A stretch of DNA of 64,000 nt from Gentiana macrophylla (GCA_026214975.1 CM047806.1:54329947-54393946), one strand, 5' to 3'. Shown: positions 35,270 through 47,502, numbered from the stretch's first letter. Numbers and translations are program-made. Notes: generated by a model from the letters alone, not told the origin.

Positions 35270-36228
35270 TATTCCCCTTGACAGAATCTATGCACCACAT
35301 TAACACATTCATCCATGGTTCGAGGGACATCTCTGCTCAACTTCATACACAACTTTGTATTATGTAGCCCTCCAACAAACGATGTGGTCAGAAGTCGATC
35401 ATCTGCGTCCTTGACTTGCATAGCTTCAAGATTGAATCTCTTTAATAATTTATCACAGTTTCGTCTTTTTGTTGCTTCATATTCATGAGGTGTGTAGTGC
35501 TTAAATGAAACTTTTTATTTACAATAAACGCATCTCAAAATTTGCGAGCCAACATGGCAAAACTAGAGATCGAACCTGGTTGGTGAACCACTCTCTGGCT
35601 CAACCGATGAGCAATGTCACTAAGGCTCGACACCGCATTGCATCATGAGCGCCGTCCAACCTCATCTGAGACAAATACCTATGTAGATGGTCTTCTGGAT
35701 CAATGGTGCCATCATAAGGTTTTATCTTTGGTATCTTAAACCCTTTGGGTTTAGGAAAATCTTCAATTTCCTTTGTGAAGGGCGATTCCAACCACAGCGA
35801 GACCGAATTTTTGCCCAAAATAACGTCTAGCTCTTGCCTAACGCTATCCTCATCAAGCCTTTGATGTTTCTGCTGAATTTCACGTCTCTTTTTCTCCACA
35901 GAGCTGGATGTCCCACTGATTTCTTCCCCAGGTACTTGCTTGGCGTTTTCTGCGGTGTCTTTCTTGGCGCCGTTCTCATGACCCTGAGCCACAAAAGCCT
36001 CTCTATTTATTCGGACATCGCCGCGATCGATTCTCGCCAATTGATCTACGATAACCTGATGCTCCGGGGAAAGGCCTTGTTTCTCCTTTGGGGATCTTCA
36101 TGGATAGGAGCCAACAACGGATCCCTTGTCTCTTGTGGATCCGGATCCACGTGCTCATTGATCTATGAACCCTGTTGATCTGTGGTTTTGGAATTAGCTT
36201 TTTTGGCATTCTTGTCCTTAGGAGGCAT
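35270..36228 (-). pseudogene. Tat element gag
   Basis: It starts at about 36228 (MPPKDKNAKKA). A central open frame (36040-35600) ends in the gag core (FTKEIEDFPKPKGFKIPKIK, DPEDHLHRYLSQM). It then decays into stops, but AREWFTN, FNLEAMQVKDADDRLL and FVGGLHNTKLCMKLSRDVPR can still be read in shifting frames down to about 35280. These are the conserved gag C-terminal motifs. Confidence 0.8.
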
Positions 36229-36276
36229 CGTGATCTTGGTGTATTCAACAGTAGAAGGCCTTCCTTCTAGCGTCAA

Positions 36277-36773
36277 TGACGATGAAAAATTATGTCACCT
36301 AATTAATTCGGGCCTGAATGAGTCTAATGATGAATACTCAAAACCCTAATGCCTTAAGAAAGTGTTGTAGATTTTAAGATTTGCGTCTCGAGTCTAAGAA
36401 CTTGTCTTAGATTGCCTCACGTATCTCGTATTTTCCGTGAATCAAGCCTTACGTAGTTCCCGAACATGGTATTTATAATGATAATGCATGCCCTAACCCT
36501 AATAATAGGTCGGTCTAAGCTATTGTCATATTTAACCTTTATGGGCCTTGCCCCTTGCCCAAGTTATCATGCTGATAATGGGCCTTCGTAGCTGGTGCGG
36601 ACTCTGTCTCTTACGCCGACTCAACCGACTTACGGTGGTCGAGCTGCGACCATCGTCCTACACTGCTTAAGAGTCAATCGTCGTAGCCCCGAATCCGGGC
36701 ATCGACATGCACACCTTGATTCTTATTCATATCGTGGGGACCAACTGGAAGACGACACGTGGAGGGGTGAAAC
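36277..36773 (-). repeat. 5' LTR of the Tat element
   Basis: About 497 bp, matching the left LTR without the MITE. The last few outer bases (CTCA in the partner) differ, so this end may have been lost together with the target duplication. Confidence 0.85.
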
Positions 36774-37521
36774 CCTGTGTCGTCATAGTTCGATCGCAAT
36801 ATTCTTATAATACGTCGCGAGTAAGTAACTGCACCTCACCAAGATTATTTTAGAAGCTTATAAATCACACATGAGCACGTAAAGCACACAAGTTGGTGTT
36901 CAATCCATTTCTACCATATGTGATCATACAACGATCCATAGAAATGCCTTACTACCAATCATATCTCCACTATTCGTATACACAACTTAAATACTGAAAG
37001 CACTTTGCTGAATATGTTACATGAAATGTACTTGAGCTACAAAACATACTTAATGAGCACATAAAATCAAAGAAAACAGATTAAGAGACTTCGCTGCTCA
37101 CAAACGCGGCGTCACTGAGTCCCTGTTTGCCTTTTCTATTCAACACTCGTGTTCAATTCATGCTGGTTTTACAAAAGACATTAACAAAGACAAAAATTTT
37201 AAAATGAAAACAAAACCTTTCTTTCCCTCCAAAGTTTACTTATGGCCGCACTTCCAACTAACTTGACTGTGGAAATTTCTGCATAAATAAAGATACCAAT
37301 TAGCAGTGATTGAATTCCTTCCATGGTTCCGCATGATAAACCAGTACGAATCAGATGTCCACCCTGCCTCATATTGTGCCGGAATGGTATTTCCTACTGA
37401 TCCATGCCATTCTTTGTTGTTTCGTATTGCGGAATAAGAGCGCCATGGGCAGATGGAATCAATGAGCGAAAGGTGTCATGCCATGGAGTGGAAATCATAC
37501 ACAATCTCCATTCCAACTAGT
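36774..37521. other. Short host-like stretch between two LTR elements
   Basis: About 750 bp, AT-rich, no coding sequence recognised. Its right edge, CTAGT, is the target duplication of the copia element. Confidence 0.5.
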
Positions 37522-37702
37522 TGTAAAAGGAGATAAATAATTCAAATTGGGACTTAAAATACTTTATCTCCTTTTGTTATTTTATACAATGGTTTATTCC
37601 CCTCAAACTCTTGGACTTGTTATCGTTTTCTGCCTATAAATGTAATCTTGTGGGTCATTAATAAAATACATTCAAGTTTTCATTCTTTTATATTTCACAA
37701 CA
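37522..37702 (+). repeat. 5' LTR of the copia element
   Basis: 181 bp, TGTAAAAGGAG to TTTCACAACA, with TATA-like and AATAAAA words. Four differences from the 3' LTR by eye. Confidence 0.95.
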
Positions 37703-37840
37703 TGGTATCAGAGCAAGGTTACGAGAAATTCACCAAAATATACTAAACGAGGAAGAAATAATCATAGTTATAAACTGATCGTCTACGTTTGCCGGAAACC
37801 TAGGGCTGCTGGCCGGAAACCTAGGGCTGCTGAAGGAGGC

Positions 37841-38592
37841 ATGGCTTCAAAGGACAATCAAATTTCTTCTAATATAACAAAGGAAATGGGCACGCAGTTT
37901 CCTTTTTCCCTTGATGAATGCAAGCAGCTGCTTGACATGGTAAGATCCAAGCATACATCGGCTAATCATGTGAATATAACCAAAGGATATGAATTTTCAG
38001 GTAATGATTTTTCTTTTGCTAGCGGCACGCACAATTGGATTTTGGACAGTGGGTGTACAGATCACATGGTTTTCGATCCTAATCTTTTAAGCAATTCTAG
38101 ACCTGTCAAAAACCACAAAGTTACACTACCAAACGGATCCAAAACTAAAGTTACACAAATTGGAGAAGTAAAATTATCACCATTCCTCATACTTAAAAAT
38201 GTCCATTGTGTTCCATACTTTCGTTTAAATCTTATCTCTATTCACAAATTGTCATTACATTCGCCTTACATGGTCACCTTTCTAAGGGATTATTGCTTGA
38301 TACAGGACCGACATTCGGGGAAGACGATTGGGACAGGCTTTGAAAAGGAAGGCCTATACTATCTTGAAATAAAAGGACAAGGATCTTGTCATCAAGCCAC
38401 AACATCAAGCCCTCACTCTGAACAAACGCTTAGGTCACCCTCTTCCAAAACTATGTCTTCATTTTCTTTACCGTAAATTAGAATAAATCCTCGTGACCAA
38501 CACACGCTTGTTTGATATGTCCCCGCAAAATGCACTTGCTTACCTTTTACCAAAAGCTCCATTGCTACTACTAGTGCTTTTGAACTCATTCA
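37841..38592 (+). pseudogene. Copia protease and start of integrase, truncated
   Basis: A 211-codon frame. A short leader with FPFSLDECKQLLDMV is what usually links gag to protease. It is followed by the protease active site WILDSGCTDHM (about residue 66) and the conserved HCVPYFRLNLISIHKL. The frame then shifts into the GAG-pre-integrase region and stops making sense at 38592, where the LINE begins. No gag domain or zinc knuckle lies upstream, since only 126 bp separate it from the primer site. Confidence 0.85.
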
Positions 38593-38916
38593 TTTTTTTG
38601 GTTAAATGTAAATATATTAAACCAAGGTATGCAAACTACAGGAGCTGCATCCTAAACAGAAGAACTAGTCTAGTATCTACAAAATGTTGAGAAGAGGTTA
38701 GATTTGTTGATTTCAAGCAAGATAAGACCCCGAGGTTAAATGCTACCGTAAACAACAACCACTAAACCCCTATCAACACTCAAAAACTGCAAAAAGGGGT
38801 CATATGAGAGCATAACTCACAGAGCCTGTCCCTAGGTGTGTAGAGAAAGAAAATTATCTCAAACAGCCACCAACAAATACCAAAAGACAACACAAAAGAT
38901 GTACAAAACCCTAACA

Positions 38917-39285
38917 TCATGGGGTAAAAGTGTACAAAGGAAAAGCAGCCTGCATTATATAATAGATGTGAGTCTTAATACAATGCAGGATATCTGGAAT
39001 CTTCATAAAAAAGCCTTCAAATCTTCTCTTGTTTCTCATATGCCAAAGCCAATAGACCACAACAGAGATGGAAGCAGATCTAGCCACATTTCCAAAAGAA
39101 GTCCCCTTGCACTTGGTCCCAAGCCATCTAACAGAACCAACAACAGTCTCTAAAGTCCTACTAATGCCTAGCCACATTCTGATTTTTCCCCAAACCATAT
39201 AAGAAGTAGGGCACTGGAAAAATAGATGGGAAACAGATTCATTCACCAGTCCACACAGAGAGCAAGTCTTGTCTTCAAACATCAC
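38917..39285 (-). pseudogene. LINE ORF2 C-terminal zinc-finger domain
   Basis: 122 codons with CSLCGLVNESVSHLFFQCP, the Cys-Cys-His-Cys pattern of the zf-RVT domain at the end of plant LINE polymerases, then WGKIRMWLGI. Detached from RT by many stops. Confidence 0.8.
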
Positions 39286-40148
39286 CCATCAAGAGTAAGT
39301 AAGCGCTTTTTCAAAGCCATCCACAAAGATAAAACAAAGTGTTTAGGAGTAGCTCTGTGGTTCCAAACTGTCTTGCACCACCAAACTTTTGTTCCCTTTC
39401 TCCTGAAGAAATCATAAGCTAGCCTAGGGCAAATTCTAGAGCCAAATGCACCAAGACTTCATCAGATCCACAAAGAAGATCAAAAGAGCTGTAAGCATCC
39501 GTAATCCTATCCTTGATTCTAAAAAGAGCCTTGACCAAGGCAGAATCTCCCTGTTTGACCTGATAATCCTAGATATCAGTAGCCTTCAAGTATTCCTCAC
39601 CAATCCATTTGACCCACAGACAGTCCTTTTTGCATTGGAAGTTCCACAGATTTTGCAAAGAAGAGCTAAGTTCCAAGCATCCAACTGAAATATCCTGTGC
39701 CACCTTCATTTTTGGGAACACAAACCTCATCCCACCAACTAAGGACTTTCTAACAATGAATCACAAGATCCCCCCACAGAATCTCCTACTAAGTCGGTCC
39801 ACCTTCGCTTGACACTTGCCAATGATGGGAAAATGCCTAACCGTAAACAAGTACCTTTTGTATAATGTAAAGAATAAGTCGCAACCTCCCAAAGATAAGA
39901 TAGGGTAGCCCCTTTCCAACCACAAAAATAATTTCTCAAAGAAGTAAACAAAGGATCATAATGAACAACATTCGATCCTAACAAAGATATAAAGGAATAC
40001 CAAGGTATCTAATAGGTAAAAACCTTCCTTTAAACCAAAGTGATATCAAGCATCTTCCTTATTATCATCACTTAAACCAAAGACAGAACATTTCGATTTC
40101 AAAAGATTAACAATAAACCGTAATAGTCACCAAAGGAAGTCAAACAAC

Positions 40149-41090
40149 TCATCTATAAGGTGATAGATATAGGATCTCCTCTAGCAAAAGCATCAAGTCA
40201 TCAAAGAAAGCTAGGTGATTAATTTTCAAGTTATAGCAACCAAAGATGAAAATTAAACTCGTAATCCTCTCCAAGAATCCTAAGCATTCTAGAAAAGTAC
40301 TCCATTCCAATAACAAATGTAAAGGGTGAGATAGGATCACCTTGTCTCAAACCTCTTTTTCAGGAAGAATCCCTTCAACTCACCATTGATAGATAGAGAG
40401 TAAGAAGTAGTGGTGACACAAAGCATAATCCACCTCACAAACCTCCGCAAGAAAACCAAAGCCCTTAGAATGACCTCTAAAAAGACCAAAGGAATGTAGT
40501 CAAAAGCCTTCTTGATATCCACTTTTATCAAACATCTAGGGGGCCCTTTTTCACTCCATAATGCCTCGATCAACTCCTCGACACAGAAAATGTTGTCCGA
40601 CATAGCCCTTCCATCTACAAAACTCGCCTCGAGCCTCATCAATAAGATCGAAAGGCAGAAGAAAGCTCGAAGCCGAATTTTAGAGATCACCTTATAAATA
40701 ACATTACAACAGGAGATTGGCCTAAAGTCACCAACAGAAGCAGCATGAGTAGATTTAGGTATCAAAGCTATGACAGCATGATTGATCTGTTTGAGCAAAG
40801 CATCATTTTGAAAGAATTCCAGCACAGCATTAGTGAAGCCTTCACCAATAATATCCCCAAGATTTTTTGAAGAAACCAGCAGAGAATCCATCTGGACCAG
40901 GGGACTTATCATCAGAGAATGAGAACAAGGCATCCTTGACCTCAACAACGATCCACATCCTCAATAAATGGTCGAAAATGAAGAATGTGTTCCTTAGACC
41001 AAAGATTGACCACATCTTCATCAACTGCACACAGGCAGGCTTCTGTGTCCCCAAAAGAGCAGTATAGAAATCCACAAAAGCATCTCCCAC
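40149..41090 (-). pseudogene. LINE ORF2 reverse transcriptase
   Basis: Read with shifts: KSPGPDGFSAGFFKKSW, then NHAVIALIPKSTHAASVGDF, RPISCCNVIYKVISK, DGRAMSDNIFCVEEL and LIKVDIKKAFDYIPL. These are LINE RT blocks in the right order. The catalytic box at about 40220-40200 reads LAFFDDLMLL, with Phe where Ala is usual (FADD). Several frameshifts and stops show it is dead. Confidence 0.85.
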
Positions 41091-41699
41091 ATGGTCATAT
41101 GAAGTAGTAAAAGAGCCATCAAGAAGTTTTATAGAGGAAATGTGCCTCCCGCGTTATTCCTCTTAACCATAGAGTGGAAGAATTTAGACTTCGTCACTTA
41201 GTTTCAAATAAACTCCTTTAGCTTTCTCGAGATAAAAGAAGCCTCAAAGAAATTTCTCCAAGCCCATACAGATCTTCTTCTCGATCCCTAATTTGAGAAG
41301 CCAATAAGTCGAGGGCCCCAAATTATACTGAGATCAAGAATACGGCGATTCTCGAGCATTTTCGCACTAAATCGAAATGTGAGCAAAATGTTTCTTGTTC
41401 AAGGCTCGAGAGGTTCTTTGAGTCTTTTAACCTTTTACACAATTGGTACATTGCGCCCCAAAGAATATCTTCCCCAACTCAGTGCCAAGATGTCAATATA
41501 ACTTTCATAATGCAACCACATATTAAAGAATTTAAAAGGCTTCTTCCTAGGCACACAATCAAGAGAAAGGGTAATTCGCAAGGTGAATGGTCGAAATGAT
41601 GGCCGTGAGGGTCAAAAAAGCCGTAGCATCCATATTCCAAATCATACCAAGTAGCATTAACAAAAACTCACTAATCCTTGTGAAAACACCAAAGAAGAT

Positions 41700-42248
41700 T
41701 CCAGTGAAGAATTCTCCGGAGGAGTTTAGATCTCAAAGATTTGCATCCGTGACAAAAATCAACACCATCTTGCATTTCATACTCGAAGGCACATTCCCAT
41801 TCAACTTGTCCTCCACAGTAAAGCACCGCATTAAAATCCCCAAAACCATCCAGGGCAAAGTGGAAAAAACACTCAGCTCCCTAATTTTGTCCCACAAAGG
41901 CCTCATATCCCCAATAGTGTGCAGACCATAGACAAAAGTGATAAGAAAACAATCTCCAGAGACTAAAATCCTCACCTTGCAATGTATCCACCTAACATCC
42001 ACCTCCAAGATCTCCACCTCCAAAAACAGATCCCAGGATCAAAAGTATCCTCTTTCTAATATGTACATCAAAATTATCCACAAACTTCCATGTAGGAATT
42101 TTCTTAGCAAGAAAGTGATCATAACTATTTTGAGACAACTTTGTCTCAAGGATTCCAAATAAGGAAATCTGGTGCTGCCTAAGAAAACTGACAACAGCAG
42201 ATTGTTTAATAGCCTTATTGAACCTCTAACATTCCAAAACCCTATCAT
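41700..42248 (-). pseudogene. LINE ORF2 endonuclease
   Basis: It begins MIGFWNVRG, the start typical of plant L1 endonucleases. After frame changes, VHCKVRIL-like and FVYGLHTIGDMRPLWDKIRE with PWMVLGIL (the usual GDFN region altered) can be read. Broken by at least two shifts. Confidence 0.75.
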
Positions 42249-42488
42249 TTTTGCCTACCTGTAGGTGATCTACCTATGTAGAGACACTTTCATTTCTGCT
42301 TTTATCATTTCCAGTGAGCACCAGGGTGTTATGCCTTTTGTTTTTCTTTTTCTTCTTTGATTTCTTAGATCCGTATAAAGAGTACCATCTCTATTAGCCG
42401 ATCATCATCCTCAACCTCATCTCGCCCAAATTCTATTTTTATCGTGGACAAACATCAAAAGTATTAGCAACTGGAGTAGCAGGTTTCT

Positions 42489-44070
42489 CTACATCTTTTC
42501 CAGTACTAGTAGAGGCCACATTCTTTCTTTTATCAAGCTCAGAGGGTACCGCACTGTATGTAGCACTACTCCCGCACTGCAAAGAACCATATTTCCAGTA
42601 GGGGACTTATCATTTTTACCATCATCTTCAAGTATAATCACTTTCTTCTTCTTTGAAGGGTTAGGTTTGGAAACCCCAGGTTTTTTTGACCTTGCCAGAT
42701 ACAAAGCAGGGACCTCAGTCTTGGTATCATCATGTCTATCCTCAGTATGCCCTAGCTTGTTACATGTTTTGCAGAACTTAGGCATTTCTTCATATAGAAC
42801 AGGCTGCTTTAAGACCTTTCCATCATGCATAGTAATAGGAATGACAGAGGGCAGAGGCATTTTTAAGTCAATTTCTACAAGACACCTTTCAAAACTCAAA
42901 ACTTTTCTGGCAGCAGTAACCTTATCAGTATACTGTGGACTTCCAAGAAAAGAACAAATCTTACTCAATGCTCTATCCTTCCATAGCCTTAGTGGAAGAT
43001 TAGGCAGCTGGATCCATACAGGAACCATAGTACAAGCATCCTTACTAAAATTGAACAAAACAGGCATCTTTTTTAAGAGCAAAGGCTTGCCAAAAGCATA
43101 GAAAGGACCAGCCTGCAATACCTCAGTAAGGTCAGATTCTTGTTCAAATAGAAACACTATGCACCCTGAATTATGGTAATGATATCTGCATTTCCTTGGC
43201 CAAGCATTCACAATTTTTTGTACAGCATCTCTTCCTGGAAATATGGAAGGAAAGATGCCAATAAGACTCAACTTTTCCATAATATCATCATTTAAATCTT
43301 CCTCTTCCAAAAACACAATATCTGGATTTACACAGTCCACATGATCTGTCAAGAGAACAACATCATCAGAAGGCTCTCTATTCTTCTTCACCATTTGAAC
43401 CCAAGAAGCAACATCATCCACTGCCTTTCCAGTATTTTTCCCCAAAAAAACTTCAGTAGGGGTATCAATATGCTTAGTACCAGAAGCCTTAGCATTTTCC
43501 TTACTTACATCACTTGCAATAGCACCAGGATCCACCTCCAACCGAGTCCCATGTTCTATCACACCTCCGGATCCTAAAGTGTCGAACACCTTCGTAAACA
43601 AGCTCAGAATCAAGAACCATGCTCTTTCACTACAACTTCGTAAACATGCACTGCGATGCAGAACCCGCCAACAACAGTGCACTCGGCACTCTCAAGTGTC
43701 TTTTCGCACACACCACCAATCTTTAAACTATCAATTGAAACATTATCAGCCTGTTTTTCAACTTCTAACAGCTCAGAAAGAGTTGGAATAGCTGCCAAAT
43801 CACCATCGGCCAAAACAGACTTCTTTTTTGAAATACCAGCAGCAGGTGTAACTAACCTGCCAGATTTTAACCTCATAGCTTCATAAACTCTAGGATTACA
43901 GCATTTAGAAGCTGGTTCCTTTAAATCCACCATTACAGAATCGGCCTGGGGTAGGTTCAACAAAGCAGCTTGAACAAGAATATGGAGATTTGTCAATAAG
44001 CTTATCCACAAAGATTCGATCTTCAAACGGAGTTGCGGGAAGAGCAACAAAGGCATTAGGAGATGTTTAT
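42489..44070 (-). pseudogene. LINE ORF1 (DUF4283 and zinc knuckle)
   Basis: The 397-codon frame 43682-42489 contains the DUF4283 RNA-binding region of plant LINE ORF1 (IVNAWPRKCRYHYHNSGCIV, then WIQLPNLPLRLW). A CCHC-like knuckle follows, CKTCNKLGHTEDRHD, in which the last Cys is Arg. The N-terminal part (44086-43610) lies in another frame and is separated by a stop. Confidence 0.85.
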
Positions 44071-44074
44071 ACCC

Positions 44075-44885
44075 AAAAGGGATCATTCATCAAACTAGTT
44101 GCGCCGACACATCCCAACAAAACGGGGTTGTAGAAAGAAAACATAGACACTTATTAAATATGGCTAGAGCTCTTCTCTTTCAAGCAGGTCTTCCTAAGAA
44201 ATTCTGGGGAGATGCTATACTTACCTCCGCTTATCTTATAAAACGAACACCAACACCTATTCTTAATGGCCAAACACCCTTTGAGTGCTTATTTAAGAAA
44301 TCACCAAATTATTCTCATTTACGGTCTTTCGGTTGTCTTTGCTTTGCTTCCACACATGCAGATAAAAGAACAAAATTTGACCCTCGGTCATCTAAATGCA
44401 TTTTCATAGGTTATCCTTATGGCCAAAAGGGATACAAAGTATATGATTTAAACACCGAAAGAACGTTTGTCTCCCGAGATGTCATTTTTCATGAAAACAC
44501 ATTTCCATACACAGAGTTAAGTGACAGCATGAACTCCATGCAACACACAAGTTTGAATTCTATGCCTTATTACGATTTCGATGACGACATTGTTGTTGCC
44601 TCACCCCAAATCACTAATGTGGCACAAGAACACCTTGTGCCCGTAACCTTTAATAGTTCAAACCCCACCACAGAACAAGCCTCTCATACAGAACAAGCCT
44701 CTCATACAGAACAAGCCTCACCTCCTTGTCACCTTCACTTCCATTGTCCCTTCACCTACCATACAGCACACCACCACGCCGTAGTCACCGTATTCCAAAA
44801 CCCTTCTTATTTGCAAGATTTTCATCTTGACGTGGCCTCCTTCAAGGTCCAACTCTTCACAACTTCAACGCGTCCACACTCGTAA
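44075..44885 (+). pseudogene. Copia integrase C-terminal part
   Basis: It resumes at KGIIHQTSC and [10 protein letters not shown] (the catalytic Glu region), then [37 protein letters not shown] and the C-terminal [14 protein letters not shown]. The linker holds three units of 18 bp (EQASHT, 44671-44724). The upstream Asp residues of the core were lost at the LINE junction. Confidence 0.85.
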
Positions 44886-45039
44886 TCCTCATTCCTTACA
44901 TCATTTCCTTTCTTATGACCGATTATCTTCTTCCCATAAAGCCTTTACGGCTCAACTCACTCTTTTCAAAGAACCATCGCCTTATGCACACAAGTCGCTC
45001 AATAATCACATTGGCGTGCCACCATGCAAACAGTAACTT

Positions 45040-45687
45040 CATGCACTTGAGGATAATAAAATGTGGTGTTTAACACCATTGCCGCCAAATAAAAGGCCAA
45101 TCGGTTGTAAATGGGTGTATAAGGTGAAACTCAATTATGACGGTACAATCGATCGGTACAAAGCCCGCTTAGTTGCAAAGTATTATAACCAAATTGAACG
45201 TGTTGACTATTAAGAGACGCTTGCTCCGCCGCCAAAATGGTAATCGCCCGCTGCTTTCTCCTTGCACTTGAGCACCATGCACGGTTGGCATTTACACCAA
45301 CTTGATGTCAATAACGCTTTCTTACATGGAGACCTTGATGAAGAAGTATATATGTCACTTCCGCCTGGTTACGGACGAAAGGGGGAGACTCGAGTCTGTA
45401 AACTCCATAAGTCCTTATACGGTTTAAAACAAGCTTCTAAACAGTGGTACATTAAATTGTCTAATGCTCTTAAAATTGTAGGTTTCGCACAATCTTGTGC
45501 AGATTATTCGCTATTCGTCCGCAACCGCAATGGTAAATTTTTTGCCATACTTGTGTATGTAGATGATGTCATTTTGGCAGGTAATGATGTGCGAGACATT
45601 GAGGAAACAAAGAAATTTTTGTCTCGACAATTCAAACTAAAGGACTTGGGCCAACTTCGATATTTTCTTGGCATTGAAGTCGCATGA
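45040..45687 (+). pseudogene. Copia reverse transcriptase
   Basis: N-terminal RT is readable with shifts at 45060-45240 (GCKWVYKVKLNYDG, then an in-frame TAA near 45212). The main frame 45262-45687 encodes WHLHQLDVNNAFLHGDL, KLHKSLYGLKQAS and LVYVDDVILAGND with an intact YVDD. A TGA at 45685 cuts it. Confidence 0.85.
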
Positions 45688-46179
45688 TCACAAAAAGGGA
45701 TCATGTTATCTCAGCGAAAATATGCCTTAGAGATCTTAGAAGACACTGGCTTCTTAGGTGCTAAGGCATCACGTTTTCCGGTTGATGAGAACATCACGTT
45801 AACTTCAAACCACGAGAACTTATTTCGTATCCATCATCATATAGGCGATTGGTTGGACGGTTAATATATCTAATAATACACGACTGAGATCTTACATATG
45901 GTGTTCATATGTTGAGTCGCTTTATGGAGAAACCGAGATGGCCCCATATTGATGATGCGACAAAGTTTTACGCTACATAAAATGTACCCCAGACAAGGAT
46001 TCTCCTTCCATCCGGCGCAAGTGAAACTTCATGCTTTTGTGATACTGGATTGGGCGCGCTGTAAGGATACTCGAGATCTATCACGTGGTTTTGCGTGTTA
46101 CTTGACAAACACCGTGTCTTGGCGAACAAAGAAGTAAACGACGGTATCCAGTGTCTAGTGGTGTGGTTTAATATCGCCA

Positions 46180-46500
46180 ATGGCGAGTACATGTTGTGAA
46201 GTTACATGGATAAAAGCTATTTTGAAGGATTTGGGATATGATCACACTCAACCCGTGGATTTAGCTTGTGATAATACTGCAGCTCTACACATTGCTTCTA
46301 ATCCAGTATTCCACGAACGAACAAAGCACATTGAGATTGATTGTCATTTGGTTCGTGAAAAGGTCCAAAGGGGATTCATTCGCACAATACATGTTCGAAC
46401 TAAAGATCAACCAGCTGATTTGTTTACAAAGCCACTGAGTACGAAACACTTTGAAGAACTGCTTATCAACTTGAGGGGGAGTGTAAAAGGAGATAAGTAA
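46180..46500 (+). pseudogene. Copia RNase H tail
   Basis: [53 protein letters not shown] and [14 protein letters not shown] form the second half of copia RNase H and run into the 3' LTR. The first half (45900-46180) has several indels and stops. Confidence 0.85.
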
Positions 46501-46662
46501 TTCAAATTGGGACTTAAAATACTTTATCTCCTTTTGTTATTTTATACAGTGGTTTATTCGCCTCAAACTCTTGGACTTGTTATCGTTTTCTGCCTATAAA
46601 TGTAATCTTGTGGGTCATTAATAAAATACATTCAAGTTTTCATTCTTTTATATTTCTCAACA
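46482..46662 (+). repeat. 3' LTR of the copia element
   Basis: 181 bp, TGTAAAAGGAG to TTTCTCAACA, preceded by a purine tract and followed by the CTAGT duplication. Confidence 0.95.
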
Positions 46663-47502
46663 CTAGTAGTCCTAGTAAAAAACCCCTCATCCACCCCACT
46701 ATGAAAACTTCCTTGTCTTAAAACCTGATGGTTTTACGATATTTTCAGTGATTAGACAACAACCCGATAGATACCTTTCAAACACGTCAAACGGATTACA
46801 TATTATTGTTACCCTCTTTATGTTTTTCAAATTGACTACCGAATCAAAATTCCCTTTTTCGATCCTTCGACAATTTCGCATAAACTTTAATAAATTAAAA
46901 ATACCATCTTTATTCCTATATCTGAAATTAAAACTCATACAATACAATACATGTCATAACTTAAACTTACCTGTAATTAATTATTGGTTCAGATTAAAGA
47001 ACAATGTTTGAATCATAACCTTTTTTTTCACACCATTGCTCCGCATGTGGATCTTCCTTCTTAGAGCAACCATAGTACGTGGATGTGTTGTAGCCATAGT
47101 CTCTTTGGAAAATGGCTATAATACAGGAATATATGAAGATATAAAATAATGGTGATGAAATAATGAAGAAATTTTAGACCATCCTTGCTCCTTGCCTATA
47201 TTTGGACAATGAAATAGAATACTTTCTCTGATCAAACAGTTCTCTATGTATTTGAATTTGCCACTACACCATCCCATCGATCAGGCATATTCTATTAAAA
47301 ATCTCTGTGTATTTAAATCAACCATATACTGCCATGCCATGTGTAACCATTGTGTAAGAATAGATGACATCTATATTAGTGTTACTACGGTTGCTCTAAT
47401 ATCTTTGGCAGACATCAACCCATGCTACTTCCAAATTTCTAAAACCTACGATAAATTTCTGTCAATTGTATTTAAATCTCATTCCAATCACATGATACAA
47501 AG
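46663..47502. other. AT-rich sequence after the copia element, nothing recognised
   Basis: Contains the CTAGT duplication at its left edge and only short, random-looking open frames. Confidence 0.5.

Larger units (their letters stand above)
26580..36773 (-). mobile_element. Tat-clade Gypsy retrotransposon with antisense ORF
   Basis: About 10.2 kb. The minus strand reads 5' LTR (36277-36773), gag (36228-35270), protease region (35063-34074), RT and RNase H (34070-32671), a second, archaeal-type RNase H (32607-32179), integrase (32165-30850), then an antisense ORF on the plus strand (27838-30071), a purine tract beside 27422 and the 3' LTR (26580-27422). A second RNase H plus an extra ORF of opposite sense downstream of pol are hallmarks of Tat-lineage elements such as Grande. 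Stops and shifts in every domain show it is inactive. No target duplication was found; the outer end of the 5' LTR seems trimmed. Confidence 0.88.
38593..44075 (-). mobile_element. L1-type LINE inserted in the copia integrase
   Basis: On the minus strand: ORF1 (44070-42489), ORF2 endonuclease (42248-41700), RT (41090-40150) and a C-terminal zinc-finger region (39285-38917). The 3' end on the minus strand is a short A-tract (plus-strand T run at 38593-38599). The insertion splits the copia integrase. The words TCATTCAT occur at 38586-38593 and 44083-44090, but the copia sequence on either side is not contiguous: about 90 residues of the integrase core are missing. Confidence 0.85.
37522..46662 (+). 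mobile_element. Copia element with short LTRs, gag-less, split by a LINE
   Basis: LTRs of 181 bp at 37522-37702 and 46482-46662 differ at about four positions. The target duplication CTAGT lies at 37517-37521 and 46663-46667. The tRNA-Met primer site TGGTATCAGAGC follows the first LTR directly (37703-37714), and the purine tract TTGAGGGGGA precedes the second. Protease comes at 38030, integrase is interrupted by a 5.5-kb LINE (38593-44075), then RT and RNase H follow. A normal gag is missing: the first ORF starts in the linker just before the protease. Confidence 0.92.

Noticed and set aside
35490..35620. tRNA-like SINE inside the Tat gag (B-box-like word on the minus strand)
   Set aside because: The same bases read as the gag motif AREWFTN and its continuation, so gag explains them better.
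41587..41931. Plus-strand ORF of 114 codons
   Set aside because: It lies opposite the LINE endonuclease and has no recognisable features.
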